This document shows positions 52,906 through 64,000 of a stretch of DNA of 64,000 nt, piece after piece. The translations under genes were made by a program, and so were the position numbers. Each line of letters starts with the position of its first letter. Position 1 is the stretch's first letter. The DNA is from Chlorops oryzae (lineage: Eukaryota; Arthropoda; Insecta; Diptera; Chloropidae), in assembly GCA_020466095.1 (NCBI GenBank), contig CM035807.1, forward strand, positions 79,876,351-79,940,350, in the 5' to 3' direction. The notes under the pieces are model-generated. The model was given only the letters and a program-made list of their open reading frames with translations, made no database searches and was not told where the DNA came from.

Positions 52906-55900
52906 AGAAAATATGTATAAGCAATATTGCTGCTATTGAATTATTTTAACGATTGCAATACGAATATTGAACGGGAAAACTCGCTCTTCATATTTGTATG
53001 GAATTTGTGGGGGATATTTCTGTACTTCGAAGATACAAGATTGCTGCAACCCTTTGGTGTTTTTACCATCAAGCCAAGTCTTGGGTGTTTACTTCTGTGT
53101 AACAGTAGCGGGTCTATTTGTCAACATATGAAGAACACTTTTTTGGGCCTTAATTCTATCTTCTTACATGTGCAAACGAGATGCTTCGCCAAGTGCTTTT
53201 CTTTCGTTCTGAAATTACGTATGGAACGGATTGTTGGAAAAAAATTTTTTTTTGTTCTTGCAAATGGCGCAACAGACAACTTTGCAATTCAGTTGCATCA
53301 CCTAAGAGTGTGCATAAGAATAAAATGTAAACTGATATTTTTTTCAACACTTCAAGAATGTGTTCATTTTTGATTTTAGCCTCATCCTCATTCAGATTTT
53401 CTGCAATTTTAGGGACACTCTGTAGGCCGTCAGTAAGCGTAAATTTAAGTTTGGATCAAAGTGTAAATTAATGAAGGTCCTTTTTTCTATTTAAAGGGTA
53501 GAATTTCAAAAGTTTTTTTTTTTTGCTCGCAATAAAGCGATTTAGTTGGAACCCGAAAATGGGTTATAAAAATTAAAAAACAAAAAAATTCTTCAAGATC
53601 TCTTAGAGAAGCGAGAAAACGGACGTAAGACAACTCCTTTTTCCGTGGAAATTTCGGATATTTTTGACCCAAATCAAGTCTTTTCGACTGTCTCTTAAAG
53701 AAAATTATCTTTTCGCGGAAATGCTTTCGGATTCTTGACATATTGCTGTAATTAAATTTAATTCACGTCATCCTTTACGCACAGATTCACAGCGTGCTGC
53801 TCATTTTCTTGATAAGGGCGCAATTATTTATTGCTCTTTCCATAGGATGTTCAGATGGAATTTAATTGAGAAGAAGAGAATTCAAGAATTCTTTATACAT
53901 ATATTATTTTTTTTCTTTTTTTTATGTAATTCAATGACAGAAAAAACTCAACCGATGGAAATACAATAAGCCTTCTTTGAACTTAATTTCTCTTTCTAAG
54001 CAAGGATAAAATAAAATAAAATTTTTTTTTTAAATGATGAATTAAGCTGCGCCCCGAAAAGAGCTTTTTGCTTGCGTCCACTACTGTTTGACTGCGAAGA
54101 ATTTCTATAAATTTGCGGGCAATTTCCAATATCGAATGCTCTTCGATTTAAGTACAATGAAAGGGAAGGAATCAGTTTCAATTTGCATATCTCTGCAGAT
54201 ATTTTAGTGCTCTGATGGCCATCGGTAGATGCCAAAGAATTCCCATGCCCTTTCCGGTTTCATTTGTTTGAAATTACTGTTTTTATACGCATCCTTTGTG
54301 CTAACCGAAGGTGACTAGCTCCCAAAGCCGAAGAAGCTACAATTCCAATTGCGATAAATAAATAATGTTTATATACATATATATAATACATACATATATA
54401 TATATATATAGGAATATAAATATAAAAAGAGAACGAAGAGTAAAAGTGACAGCTTACCGCATGGGATATTACTTATAGCAAGAAGGCACGCAAACGGACA
54501 CACAAAAATCGGAAAGGAAGAAAGAAGACAAAAAAAAAAAAAAAAATACAAAGCGTACTCTTTGGCTCTTCGCTGTTTTTCTTCATTCGTTTTCATTCGC
54601 TTCCATTCGTCTTGCATTTAATATTCAATGAGTTGGGGGTAATTTAAGTTGATTACGGTATTGGCGAACGTGTGGGTCTAGGGGTTTCGGTGTCTCAAAA
54701 CATCTTTAGATTTGCTTTCACTATTGTCTGCTTATTTGTCAGGATAAGTTGGCCTTGTGGCACATTACTTCGGATACTGATCTATTCATTTGTTTTTTTT
54801 TATTTTTATTATTTTACTCTTTTTCTGTATTTAACTAAGAAGATATGACGCACGTGTCACTATGGCCACTCTGGTCACAATCGCATTTAATTAAGAAACA
54901 TTAAGAATGCCTAAAATTACACGAACTGAAGAAAAGAGGCCCCAAGTCAGACATTATAACCCGTTAAAGATGACTGCTATAAGATTGAAAGAATTAAGCT
55001 CTATGGGCGCAACCCTCTTCATGCTTCCAATTTATTCGTTGTAACTTTAATTAACCATCGGATATGGGCTTTCCTAATTAAAGAAGATTTCTTCAAGTTG
55101 AGCTTCGACGATAAGATACCCTATTAGAAATGTGTGAATTAAATGAAAAAAAAAATTAAATCCATGCCATACAAGAATGTTGTTGAAAACATTAACCTTT
55201 CCTCAGAAAACTTCTTCAGATAGAGCATTTGCTTTGTCATTTCAGAAATATGTAAGTACAATTTGAAAATGCTCCGTTTAGTAGTGAAATGCCCCCACTT
55301 TTTATGCATGACCCTTTTTACAAACTGATTGAAAAAAGGCTATCGAAAATTGTTCACACGGAATTGTTCCTCTCAAAGAAAAGACCAACAGAGAAGCAAA
55401 GCAAAAAAGACTGCAATCATGACCCAAGCTGGCATTCTCACTCCTCGAGCTCGAGTGAACAACCGCAATCGCAATCATCAAGAGATTTGACCTTTTGCTT
55501 TCTTCCCCACGAAATATTCGATTGTTTGAACCGTTTCCTGCTGGAGGGGGACGGACCTCTGTGCGTGAGAGTTACACCTAATAGAGGATTGCACTTCATC
55601 GCTCACGCAAGTTTTGTAGTTTGATCTGAAACTTTAGCGTTCCAGAGGATGTGGTGGCATCCGGCAATCCGGCTGGTTCGGACCAAATCAAATGGGCTTA
55701 TTGTTCACCGTGTAAAAACATTTCCTTCTCTTTTTTCCAGTTTTGATTGATAGTTTTTCGCCATTTGGACAGTGAATTTAATTTGCCTTATTCCCTTTAC
55801 ACTTTTTCCAATACGGTTGGGATCCGATTTTTATTTTTATGTTTTATTTTATTTTTTTTCTATAGTCCAAGTCATAGGAGAGGGAGGAAGAGAGAGAGAG

Positions 55901-56210
55901 AGGGAGGGAAAGTTGGAACACGTTGGGTCGTTTTTCAATATGAAATGTGTATATAGCCCGTAGCGTTCTTTGTTGGTTGTACAACTCTTTTTTGATATTT
56001 GTTTGATAAGTTTTAATAGGCCTAGTATTTGGACGAAAGTTTTTCACTTTTTTCATACTTTTTTGGGATCCTGTTACTTGGAGCCATATCTCCATTTGTT
56101 TTGTTTCATGTGTTGCCCTTTTTCAATTGATTTAAAGTGAAATGAAAACACAAACTTTCGCATCAATTTGCATACTCTCTTGGGAAATTGGACAGATATT
56201 TGAATATCTT
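52906..56210. other. AT-rich DNA, microsatellites, no gene
   Basis: Contains an ATATAC/TA run at about 54366-54412, a poly-A run at 54531-54546 and a GA-rich run at about 55876-55910. Open frames at 52927-53373 and 55289-55624 show no recognisable family motif. Confidence 0.5.
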
Positions 56211-57956
56211 TTTATACCCGACACACTCAGTGTCGAGGGTATATTGCGTTTGTTGGGTTGTGTGTAACACTCAGAACCAGTCGAAATAGACTATACAAAA
56301 TGTATATAGAAATGATCAGCGTCACCAGGAGATTCGATTTAGACATGTCCGTCTGTCCGTCTGTCTGTCTGTCCGTCTGTTATCTTATCGAAGGAGTTGA
56401 GCTATCTTGACAAAATTTTGTATGCGTGCTCACGGGGACATGAGTAAGACTAAGTTCGAGAATGGACCCGATCGGACCATTTTTAGGGGTACCTCCAGTA
56501 CTAGGGTCTGTTACGAAAATCACAAAAACTGCTCTAAAATCGGAGTTTTTCAAGATATTTTGATGAAATTTGGCATTTGAGCATATTTTAGGCCAATTAA
56601 TGTGATTTACAAAAATCAGAAAAATGGGCGTGGCAGAAGGGCGTTTTTCGAAAATTGTCTCCTACTCCCGAAACGCCTATGGGACTTGAACGAAAATTGG
56701 CACTTATACTTCCTTTGTAACCATAAACATCCTGCCCAAAAATTTTCTGGATCGGTTCATTATTAAGGGTACCTCCAGTACTAGGGACTGTCACAAAAAT
56801 CCAAAAACTGCCCCAAAGTCTGACTTTTTCCAAATATTTCAATGAAACTTAGAATTTGCGCGTATATGGGCATTTCCATTTTAACGTGACGTGACATTCG
56901 AACGAAAAACAAAATTTTTTTTTAAATGAAGAACTGCAAATTTTAAAAAAGTTTTTTAATATTTGCATACTAATAAAGTAGCACTATGTTCAGTAAAAAA
57001 AATTAGACCAATAGACCATAAGGATTTGAGTATTGAAGCAAAAAAGTGTCCTAGCGTTACGTTACGAAAAACAGAAGTGGGTTTATGACTTAGATTACAA
57101 GATTTCGAAACTCTGCTAATTTCGCAAAACTTTTCGTATTAAACTTATAGCAATAAGATTGGAAAATATAAGAGTTCATTTTCCAAGTTTTAAAATTGTA
57201 AAATCGTTTGTCGTTCGTTTTTTATTGGCCTTAATGACCTGGCGTTACGTTACCTGGCGTTACGTTACTAAAATTTCAAAAGGGTTTTAGTCATGAAAAT
57301 AGTCTTTTATTTTAACCTTTTTTCCTTTAATTCATAAATTCTGGTATTATAAATAGAAGGGCCAACAATAAATTTTATCAAAAACAATATTTAATTGAGC
57401 TTGCGTAATTAGAAGATAATTATCAACTTATTCGTTAAAGAATTTTTGTTGTTGTTGTTTTGGTTGATTCTTCTGAATGGAATTATTAGGGACGATAACT
57501 TCCATTGATCAGGTTACTAAAATGGCCCATATTTCATAGATAAAGCACTTTTAAAGGTAATTTAAGAAATACAAATACAACAAAATAAGCCTTTACCTAT
57601 GTTTTACAGAAATGAGGGCTGACTATAACCACCAATCTTCTTAAATAGTGGAATTCAGATGTGTTACTATGATAGTACATACCCAAAAATTGTTTTAAGG
57701 AACTGGGGCATTTTCATTTCCGGTAGACCTTTCTGTGGAAATGCCCATATTTAAGCCTCCGATTAGAATTCCGAAAAATTGGAAAAGTGGGCGTGGCAAA
57801 GGGGCGGTTTGCATAAAGAAATCTAAAAAAAAAATGCGGTATATGGGGCCCCTATGGCCTTAAACAACTCCTGATATTCAAAATTATTTGAATATGTGTG
57901 TCTGTGTCGGGTATTCTATTGTCAGGCTTGCCTGACTATAACACCCTTACTTGTTT
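56211..57956 (+). repeat. GACAC-family interspersed repeat, reference copy with nested insert
   Basis: The start reads TTTATACCCGACACACTCAG and forms a hairpin (ACCCGACAC / GTGTCGAGGGT). The end reads CAGGCTTGCCTGACTATAAC then ACCCTTACTTG, with the palindrome CAGGCTTGCCTG. Internal features are a GTCCGTCTGTCTGTC run (56348-56380) and two GGGTACCTCCAGTACTAGGG motifs 280 bp apart (56487, 56767). Without the nested TIR element (56867-57747) it is about 865 bp. Terminal hairpins with no coding capacity recall Helentron/INE-1-type elements of flies, but this assignment is only inference. Confidence 0.8.
56867..57747. mobile_element. TA-flanked TIR element, 881 bp, inside the GACAC copy
   Basis: TGGGCATTTCCA at the left end is repeated perfectly inverted at 57736-57747, with TA on both sides. 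Joining the flanks over one TA gives CGTATATTTAAG, which is found uninterrupted at 27611-27623 and nearly so at 49031-49043. The interior has three copies of GCGTTACGTTAC (57054, 57242, 57257) and no coding frame. TA duplications suggest Tc1/mariner-type movement. Confidence 0.83.
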
Positions 57957-58937
57957 TATTTATTTTTTTGTTTTTTTGTTTTTATTTTCGTCTGGTTTGA
58001 TAAAATCCATACGCGTCGGTGTAGGTAGCTTTTTCATTTCATTGACATAAATAAACCCCTAAATGAATAAGTTCTAAGCCTTTCTGTCATTCGAATGGAA
58101 ATGGTATAAAAATATTTTAAATAATTAATGCAATTTTCTGATACTTGATTGTCAATCCTTTTAGGTATGCTTAATTAAAAAGTTGTTTTAGTGGATTTTT
58201 GCCATTTCACTTGTCAAATCAATTTTTGCATATATTTTCGGACAATCAAATTTATTTCCGATGACGTGAATTTCGACTGAACTTGTTTATATCGATTTTC
58301 AAATGTGAACTATTGAAGACACTAATACACCTAATTACAAGGGATTTTGAGCTATTTTCAATAATCATTGTTGATTTATAATGAGGTGGTATTATTTTTG
58401 TCAATTCAAACGAACTTAATGTAACTAGTGATAACAATAATGCAATATCATTGCAATTTTCTTGCTTAAATTTATATTTAAAGCTGATTTCAATATTTCT
58501 AGTCATGACTACTTGAAGTTGACCGTATTGCAGGATTATTATTTACATATATCTTTTGAAATAGTTCTTATCTTAGAATATATCCCACAACCATACAAAC
58601 CCTTGAAGACCTGTTTTCTTCAAATGCTCTTGACTTAATGAGAGCTTGAGGAAAAAAATAATGCACGATTAATAAATGAATCGAAAATGACTCACTCTTG
58701 GGCGCCAAACACGAATCCTATTTCAACCTCCTAAATGACTTTTCTCGAGACCTCGAAAATGGTCATTAATATGATTCGCTAAGAGGAGTTAGGGTTATGT
58801 TTCTATTATCGCTCGGAAAAGACCTATCGTTTGTGATCAAATCGCGTTTGACCAAAAATTGATAGCTGGCTACTTTATTATAATTTTCGTGATTCCTTTG
58901 ATTGAATCCCAGTATTAAGTTTTTGAATTAACTTACA
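57957..58937. other. AT-rich DNA without recognisable gene
   Basis: Nothing recognised. Confidence 0.5.
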
Positions 58938-59465
58938 TTTTTCTCTCCTTCTCAGTTTCTTTCTTTTTCTAATTCTTATCTCTTTCTGTCCCTCTTTATA
59001 TCCCCTTTTCTCTTTATCATTTTCGTTCTTTTTATATCTCTTTCTCTCCCACTTTCTCTCTATCTGTTTCTCTATCTATTTCCCTACTTCTCTATATCTC
59101 CATATACTGCTTTCCCTCTCTTTTTCTCACTTTCCCTTTCTTTTTCTCACATTCCCTTTCTTTCTCACTTTCCCGCTCTTTTTCTCACTTTCTCTTTCTT
59201 TATCTTTCCCGCTCTCTCTTTCCTGCTCTCTCTCTCTTTCTTTCTCGTTCCCGCTCTCTCTCTCTCTTTCTTTATCTTTCCCGCTCTCTCTCTTTCCCTG
59301 TCTCGCTTTTTCTTTACCGCTCTCTCTCTGTCTCTTTTTCTGTCTCTTTTTCTATCTCTCTCTTTCTTTCTTTCTCTCTCTCTTTCTCTTTCTCTCTCTC
59401 CCTCTTTCTCTCTCTCCATCTTTCTCTCTTTCCCTCTTTCTCTCTCTCTCTCTCTATCTCTCTAA
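58938..59465. repeat. Pyrimidine tract with CTTTCTCTC-type repeats
   Basis: About 530 bp in which the plus strand is almost only C and T, with imperfect repeats such as TTTCCCGCTCT and TTTTTCTCAC. Such homopurine-homopyrimidine DNA can form triplex (H-DNA). The Glu/Arg/Lys open frame on the minus strand is a composition artefact. Confidence 0.93.
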
Positions 59466-62400
59466 GAATACTGTATTCTTATAAACAGGGGTGGGCACCA
59501 CTACATTGAAGGTTTTGCATGTATGTATGCTGCCTGCGATGTACTGTACACTGAGAAAAATTTTTAGGAAATTAAAATTTTTTGAAAAAGTTGAAACTTG
59601 AATGCGGCGAATAACAGGCAGAGTGGAAAACAAATTATTTCATAAGCAAAACTATGCAAAGCATGCTACGTTAAAAACTTTTCGCTTGCTTTCTCTTTTT
59701 AGAATGTAGCTACAGCCTTTTCTGATTAGGTAATTTTCTCCCGCTGACAAATTTTTCGTTCTCTTCTCTGTCGCTGCTTTTTGTGTTGCTACACAAGTTT
59801 TTACTCTCCACCTCCATGGAGCTCTCATGTCCACCCCGGCTTATACACAAATAGACAGACTTTCAGCTGGACAAATTTTGTTTCGCCCATCTGTAGTGGT
59901 TTTAAAAATAAAATGCAAAGCAAACCCTCAACTCAAAGACTTGAGGGAATAAGACACTCCATCTTAAAACCTTGAGTTAAATAAAAGTGTTCTTCAAGCT
60001 TTATAATATTTTCATAAGAACCGGCCATTAAAACTGCGAGTAGCTCTTCCGGTTTCAATTAGTGGTCAATTTTGTTAACCTATTCGGAATTCCCGCATGT
60101 CATGCGAAAACATTTGTGTAATTAATTTAGAGACCAAATGTAACTGCATTTTGTCCAAATGAGAAGCAGCATTTTTTGCGCTCCTAGCAGCCTTGCTCAT
60201 TTATTCAACTCTTGACACACTACCCACATCCATACATAGTGAGTTGGGATTGCACATGGCTTGTCAATGGTTTTGTGATTTTAAATTTGATCCAGTCATG
60301 CGGTCACAGTCACTGATGAGCTGTCGTGAGCCTTCTTTATTGGCTCCATTTCCGTTGAATTAATTTTATTTCACCGAAAGCGGACGCGTTGACTTAACAA
60401 ACAATCGGCACAATATTTAAACACTCACACATGTTGACTTACATATGCAAATCTAAATCCAGTGCGTGGCCATGAGTGTACACACGCGTTTGCATGGATG
60501 TGTATTTTAGCTGAGTTTTTATTGCAATTTTAGCCTTGCATGCATCACTGCCAATGTTTTTCGGGCAAACAGGGTTTTGGTGTCTTTCGGAATTCGCGGA
60601 ATTTAGCTCTTGGTTGGTGGGAGGGAGACAAAAACATTGTTATTCCCGTGGTTTTCAATCAGTGAAATGTGGAATTTTTCGCGCTTAGGTAATTCTGAAA
60701 TGTGCTGCTTTTGCTGATGAAGAGAGAAAGAGAAAACCTTCCAATGGAAATTAGTGTGAAGTGGTTTTTGTCAGGAATTGTTTTAGTTACGCATTTCATT
60801 TGAATTTTATTTCTTCCTTTTGTCGATCGTGTGCTTGAATCCATTCGCTTATTAAAGGGTTGATGTTGGCTGCTTTTTCGCTTTGTGGAATTCTCAAATA
60901 CCTAGTAAAGCTGACATTATAATTTTCAGTAAGCTATTTTCAATGCATATGCAAACATGTGTACATATTTCTATTTCATTGGAATGTTTGAGGCGGTGAC
61001 ATTTCTTCTTCGAATTTCTATTCGGACTACCACTAGTAAAAATGGAAAATTGGACTTTCCATTTAGAGGAAAGAAAACTTGAAAAAATAAAAAATTTTAA
61101 CTCATCCTTATTATTTTATAGTTTATATAGTATATACATCTTCCATATATTATTTCCTTTCCATCTTCATCTACTTGTGATTACAAAGCATCCACTTCAA
61201 TAAAACATTTTTGCTTAGTCCTTTTAGTTTCTTCATAAAATTTCGGTTTATTTCAATTTTTTATGGCAAAGGCCATTCAAGGAAAAGTGAGCGAGCACCA
61301 TGATGCCAAGATTATCTTCTTCGCATAGAAAGGCCATAGTCCAAAAGTATTTCCGTTTTGTGGCTATGAGCTGAAATCTTTAAAAATTTGATGTTTCTGG
61401 CGCATTAAAAAGAGTAATGCCAAAAGCACAGCAGTATCCCCTATACAATTTGAGATGGAAGCCAGCCAGCACAACTCGCCGAATGTAATTTCATGCAATA
61501 AAAAATTGCTGAAAAATAACTGGAAATAAAAACTTATAGCTCATTGCTCGACATTGCAGGCAGGCAGGAAAACCGACAAAGCTCGCCGCCACCAACATTG
61601 TCGGGTATTGCCGCCATTTCTGCATAGCTATATGTGCTGTAGAACGTATAATGTAGCAGCACCAGGGAGCACGAAGACGAACTACGGCTTCGACGTTGCC
61701 ATACAACGGCATCGGACGAACGTGATGGGACATGACCATGATGTCTTGAAAGTTTTGCCTGGAGGCTGTGGAATGTGCACATAATTTGTTGGCCAATTTT
61801 AATGATTCAATAAATTTTTGCTTTAAATACGATGAGTACAAATAATTTTGTTGCTTGCGGTTAACAATCGCAACGTGCCGAGGGAGTCATGCACCAGTTA
61901 TTTGTGTTTGTATTTGTATTTTAATGTGCAATTTAATTAAAGGAAAGGCAATATCTACAGTTGATGTGAGGCTAGCGAGTTAAAATGGGGAAAAAATATT
62001 GCAATATTGAAGCCATTTTTTTTAGCGACCCATTAACCCTGTTGGAGCATCGTAAGGCGATTTATTTGATTTATCGAATCGGCGTCTCTTAAAAATGTTT
62101 CCCACGCACGAACCTTTGAGGTTTGTAATTTCTTTGTCGCTTACACTTTTTCCGAAGCCTTATATCAAAATTCGACTATTTCACTTCCGCTCAAGAAGAA
62201 CAAAATTTCCTCTTGACGTTACTGCTCCTCGATAGTCCCCGATGTCTCAACACTTCCCCTTAGAATGTATACAATCCATTTTCGATTTCCATTTCCGTTT
62301 CCGCATTACGGCGTTTGCAATTTGCAATAAATACGCTCGAATGCATTTTTACTGTCTTCCATGACCGCCGCCATATCCTGGCCCCACTTTGATACCCCTA

Positions 62401-64000
62401 CCCGAATTCTATTGCTATTTCCTTCATGCTTTTCGATCAAGTCTGATGCATAGGAAGCGCAATATTGATTCAAGTCCTAGCATCCATCGACGATGCTAAC
62501 AGCCGCCGAAAAGTAACAAAAAAAAAAATGTTCTATGAATTTCACATTTTTGCTTGCCTGCTTTCAAGCGCAAATTGCCGTAAGGACAAATGAATAAATG
62601 AATATGGTACGCTACATATAAAAGTTTGTCCTAACTGACAGGCGCCTATAAACACTAAAGGAGAACCGAAGAAATTGGCCAAAGAAATGGAAGAGAAGAA
62701 ATGCACCAATTCCCACTGATAAAAAACATTTTTTTTACTGCTTACTCTTTATCTGCTTCTTGTTCTTCTTCTTTCGAACCACAAAGCGGTATCGGTAAAT
62801 GTCAACTCGTTCGAAGTCAAATGTTTGGTGTTTTTTTTTTTTTTTTAAGTTTTTTTCCAACATTTTTGGTCCTTTTTTTCCATTCAAGAGTAAAGTGCAC
62901 GAGCAATCTCTCGTCTATTGTCTTCCGTCTGTGGTTTCGTTTGGTTTTAGTTTCTTGGCCACAATGTTGAGATAGCAACAAGAATGATGAGCACGACAGC
63001 AAGCCTGTCAACGTAAATGACGAAGATGACAATAACTTTTTCTTTCCTCTCTTATGTCCTTGCGTTTGTTTCGGTGTCCGTATTTTTTTTTTTTTTTTTT
63101 TTGTTGTGTTGTACTATCTTGCAGACATTTCGTGCTGTGCTTTGCCTTTTAAGAGTTATGTTCTTTTGTTTTTTCTGTTCTTTCTTCTTTTGTCCTTTCT
63201 TCGGGCTAATTTGGTACTTGCTAAATCTATGCAGATTAGCTAACGGCATCGTTCAAATTTTGTATGCAACATTTCCGGCCATCGATTGACATTGTCAGAT
63301 TATTAAAGCGCGTTCCTAATTTTTTAAGGTTGAATACAGTTTACTATGTTTGTTAATCTTTGAGAATTGTGCATTATCATTTCAAGTATAAAGGAAAAGA
63401 TAACAAGGTGCTCGTTATTCGGCCTGTTAATGTTTGGGCGAATGGTGATATAGGTCTTATTTTTTGGGTGTCTATATTATACCTACATCGCAAAAGTTTT
63501 ATTCTGTTGGAAATTTGGCTTTAAGGTTGCAGGGTCACATACTTGGGGTACCTCGAAGAGCCTGTGCTGTTCGATATCCTGAAAGATCTTTTCTTATATA
63601 GTACGTTTTATTGGTTCAGTCTTTTATCAGCTTCAAAAGAAAATCAAAAGGTTCTCAATCATCTAATTTCAAAATCGTCATTGCGGCTCTTATAGCTCTG
63701 TTTGTTTTAAAATTAATACGTGAGAGTGCATTCTGAAAGGAATTAAAAAATTTCGGATTCATCAATAGGCACCTATGTATCTACGAATGGTTGCAACGAA
63801 TGTCAAACTTGATTTCGAATATAGATTTTTCACTTCACAACGGGCCTTAGGCATTGCTTTTGAAGCGCTACTCAGTGCTAAAAGACTTTAAATTATTTGA
63901 GCGCCTTCCACCTACAGAAGGCAAACCGAGAAGGCTTTTTATTCTTCGAAATTATTTCTAGTCCAATGATAAAGAAGCATAGTTTCCACCTTTAATGCAA
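59466..64000. other. AT-rich DNA without recognisable gene
   Basis: Poly-T runs at 62829-62846 and 63083-63102. The segment 61540-61790 is less AT-rich, but its frames on both strands show no family motif. No repeat family member recognised. Confidence 0.5.

Noticed and set aside
52667..52924. Met/Tyr/Cys/Val-rich minus-strand frame
   Set aside because: Produced by the CATA microsatellite.
52927..53373. 148-codon plus-strand frame
   Set aside because: No recognisable domain and composition typical of random AT-rich sequence.
55289..55624. 111-codon plus-strand frame with a Ser/Gln stretch
   Set aside because: Looks slightly gene-like, but no family motif or splice context could be supported.
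59165..59419. Glu/Arg/Lys-rich coiled-coil-like frame
   Set aside because: Direct translation of the pyrimidine tract; a composition artefact.
59504..59893. Possible hAT element starting CAGGGGTGGGCA
   Set aside because: The proposed right end (CGCCCATCTG) matches poorly and the 8-bp flanks differ.
61491..61841. Overlapping frames on both strands in a less AT-rich patch
   Set aside because: No motif on either strand; could be conserved noncoding DNA but nothing shows it.
1..64000. CRISPR arrays, bacterial operons, riboswitches
   Set aside because: No regularly spaced repeat-spacer structure and no prokaryotic gene organisation; the DNA is animal nuclear sequence.

Overview
The window is eukaryotic nuclear DNA, most probably from a brachyceran fly. 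The sequence is AT-rich and full of short homopolymers and microsatellites, and it carries insect-type mobile elements: BEL/Pao, Mutator-like, hAT, Tc1/mariner and non-LTR elements. I found no complete host gene. It reads as an intergenic desert or a very long intron that has absorbed many transposons. The species cannot be decided from the sequence alone.

Layout. 1-0.5 kb: decayed Tc1/mariner transposase cut by the window edge. 3.2-6.2 kb: dead non-LTR retrotransposon split by a 1,477-bp Mutator-like element (MULE, 4171-5647). The MULE has 40-bp inverted ends and a 9-bp target duplication, and it carries a transposase remnant plus an oppositely oriented RING-finger frame. 7.3-8.8 kb: a second non-LTR scrap and a reverse copy of an interspersed repeat, called here the GACAC family. 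9.57-21.77 kb: the main object, a tandem BEL/Pao retrotransposon with structure LTR-internal-LTR-internal-LTR, three 279-bp LTRs and one 5-bp target duplication (ACGAG) outside the whole array. Copy 1 has an intact 1,697-codon gag-pol frame. Copy 2 differs by a one-base insertion that separates integrase from the rest. 22.3-23.0 kb: small inverted-repeat elements, one a clear hAT MITE. 25.8-27.9 kb: dispersed GTTCGCGAAC-rich repeats around a candidate Inr/DPE promoter with a short first exon and splice donor.

27.9-64 kb: mostly single-copy AT-rich DNA with microsatellites, punctuated by GACAC-family copies (37.2, 39.5, 48.3, 56.2 kb), a BED-finger/hAT scrap with a tRNA-like sequence (41.6-42.4 kb), a 180-192-bp-arm foldback (43.6-44.1 kb), a second hAT MITE (45.3 kb), nested TIR elements (49.6-51.2 kb), a TA-flanked TIR element inside a GACAC copy (56.9-57.7 kb) and a 0.5-kb pyrimidine tract (58.9-59.5 kb).

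The best-supported unusual objects are the three-LTR BEL array and the MULE that pairs transposase exons with an antisense RING frame. Several insertions are dated relative to one another by nesting, and three are confirmed by paralogous empty sites or by a host reading frame that becomes continuous when the insert is ignored.
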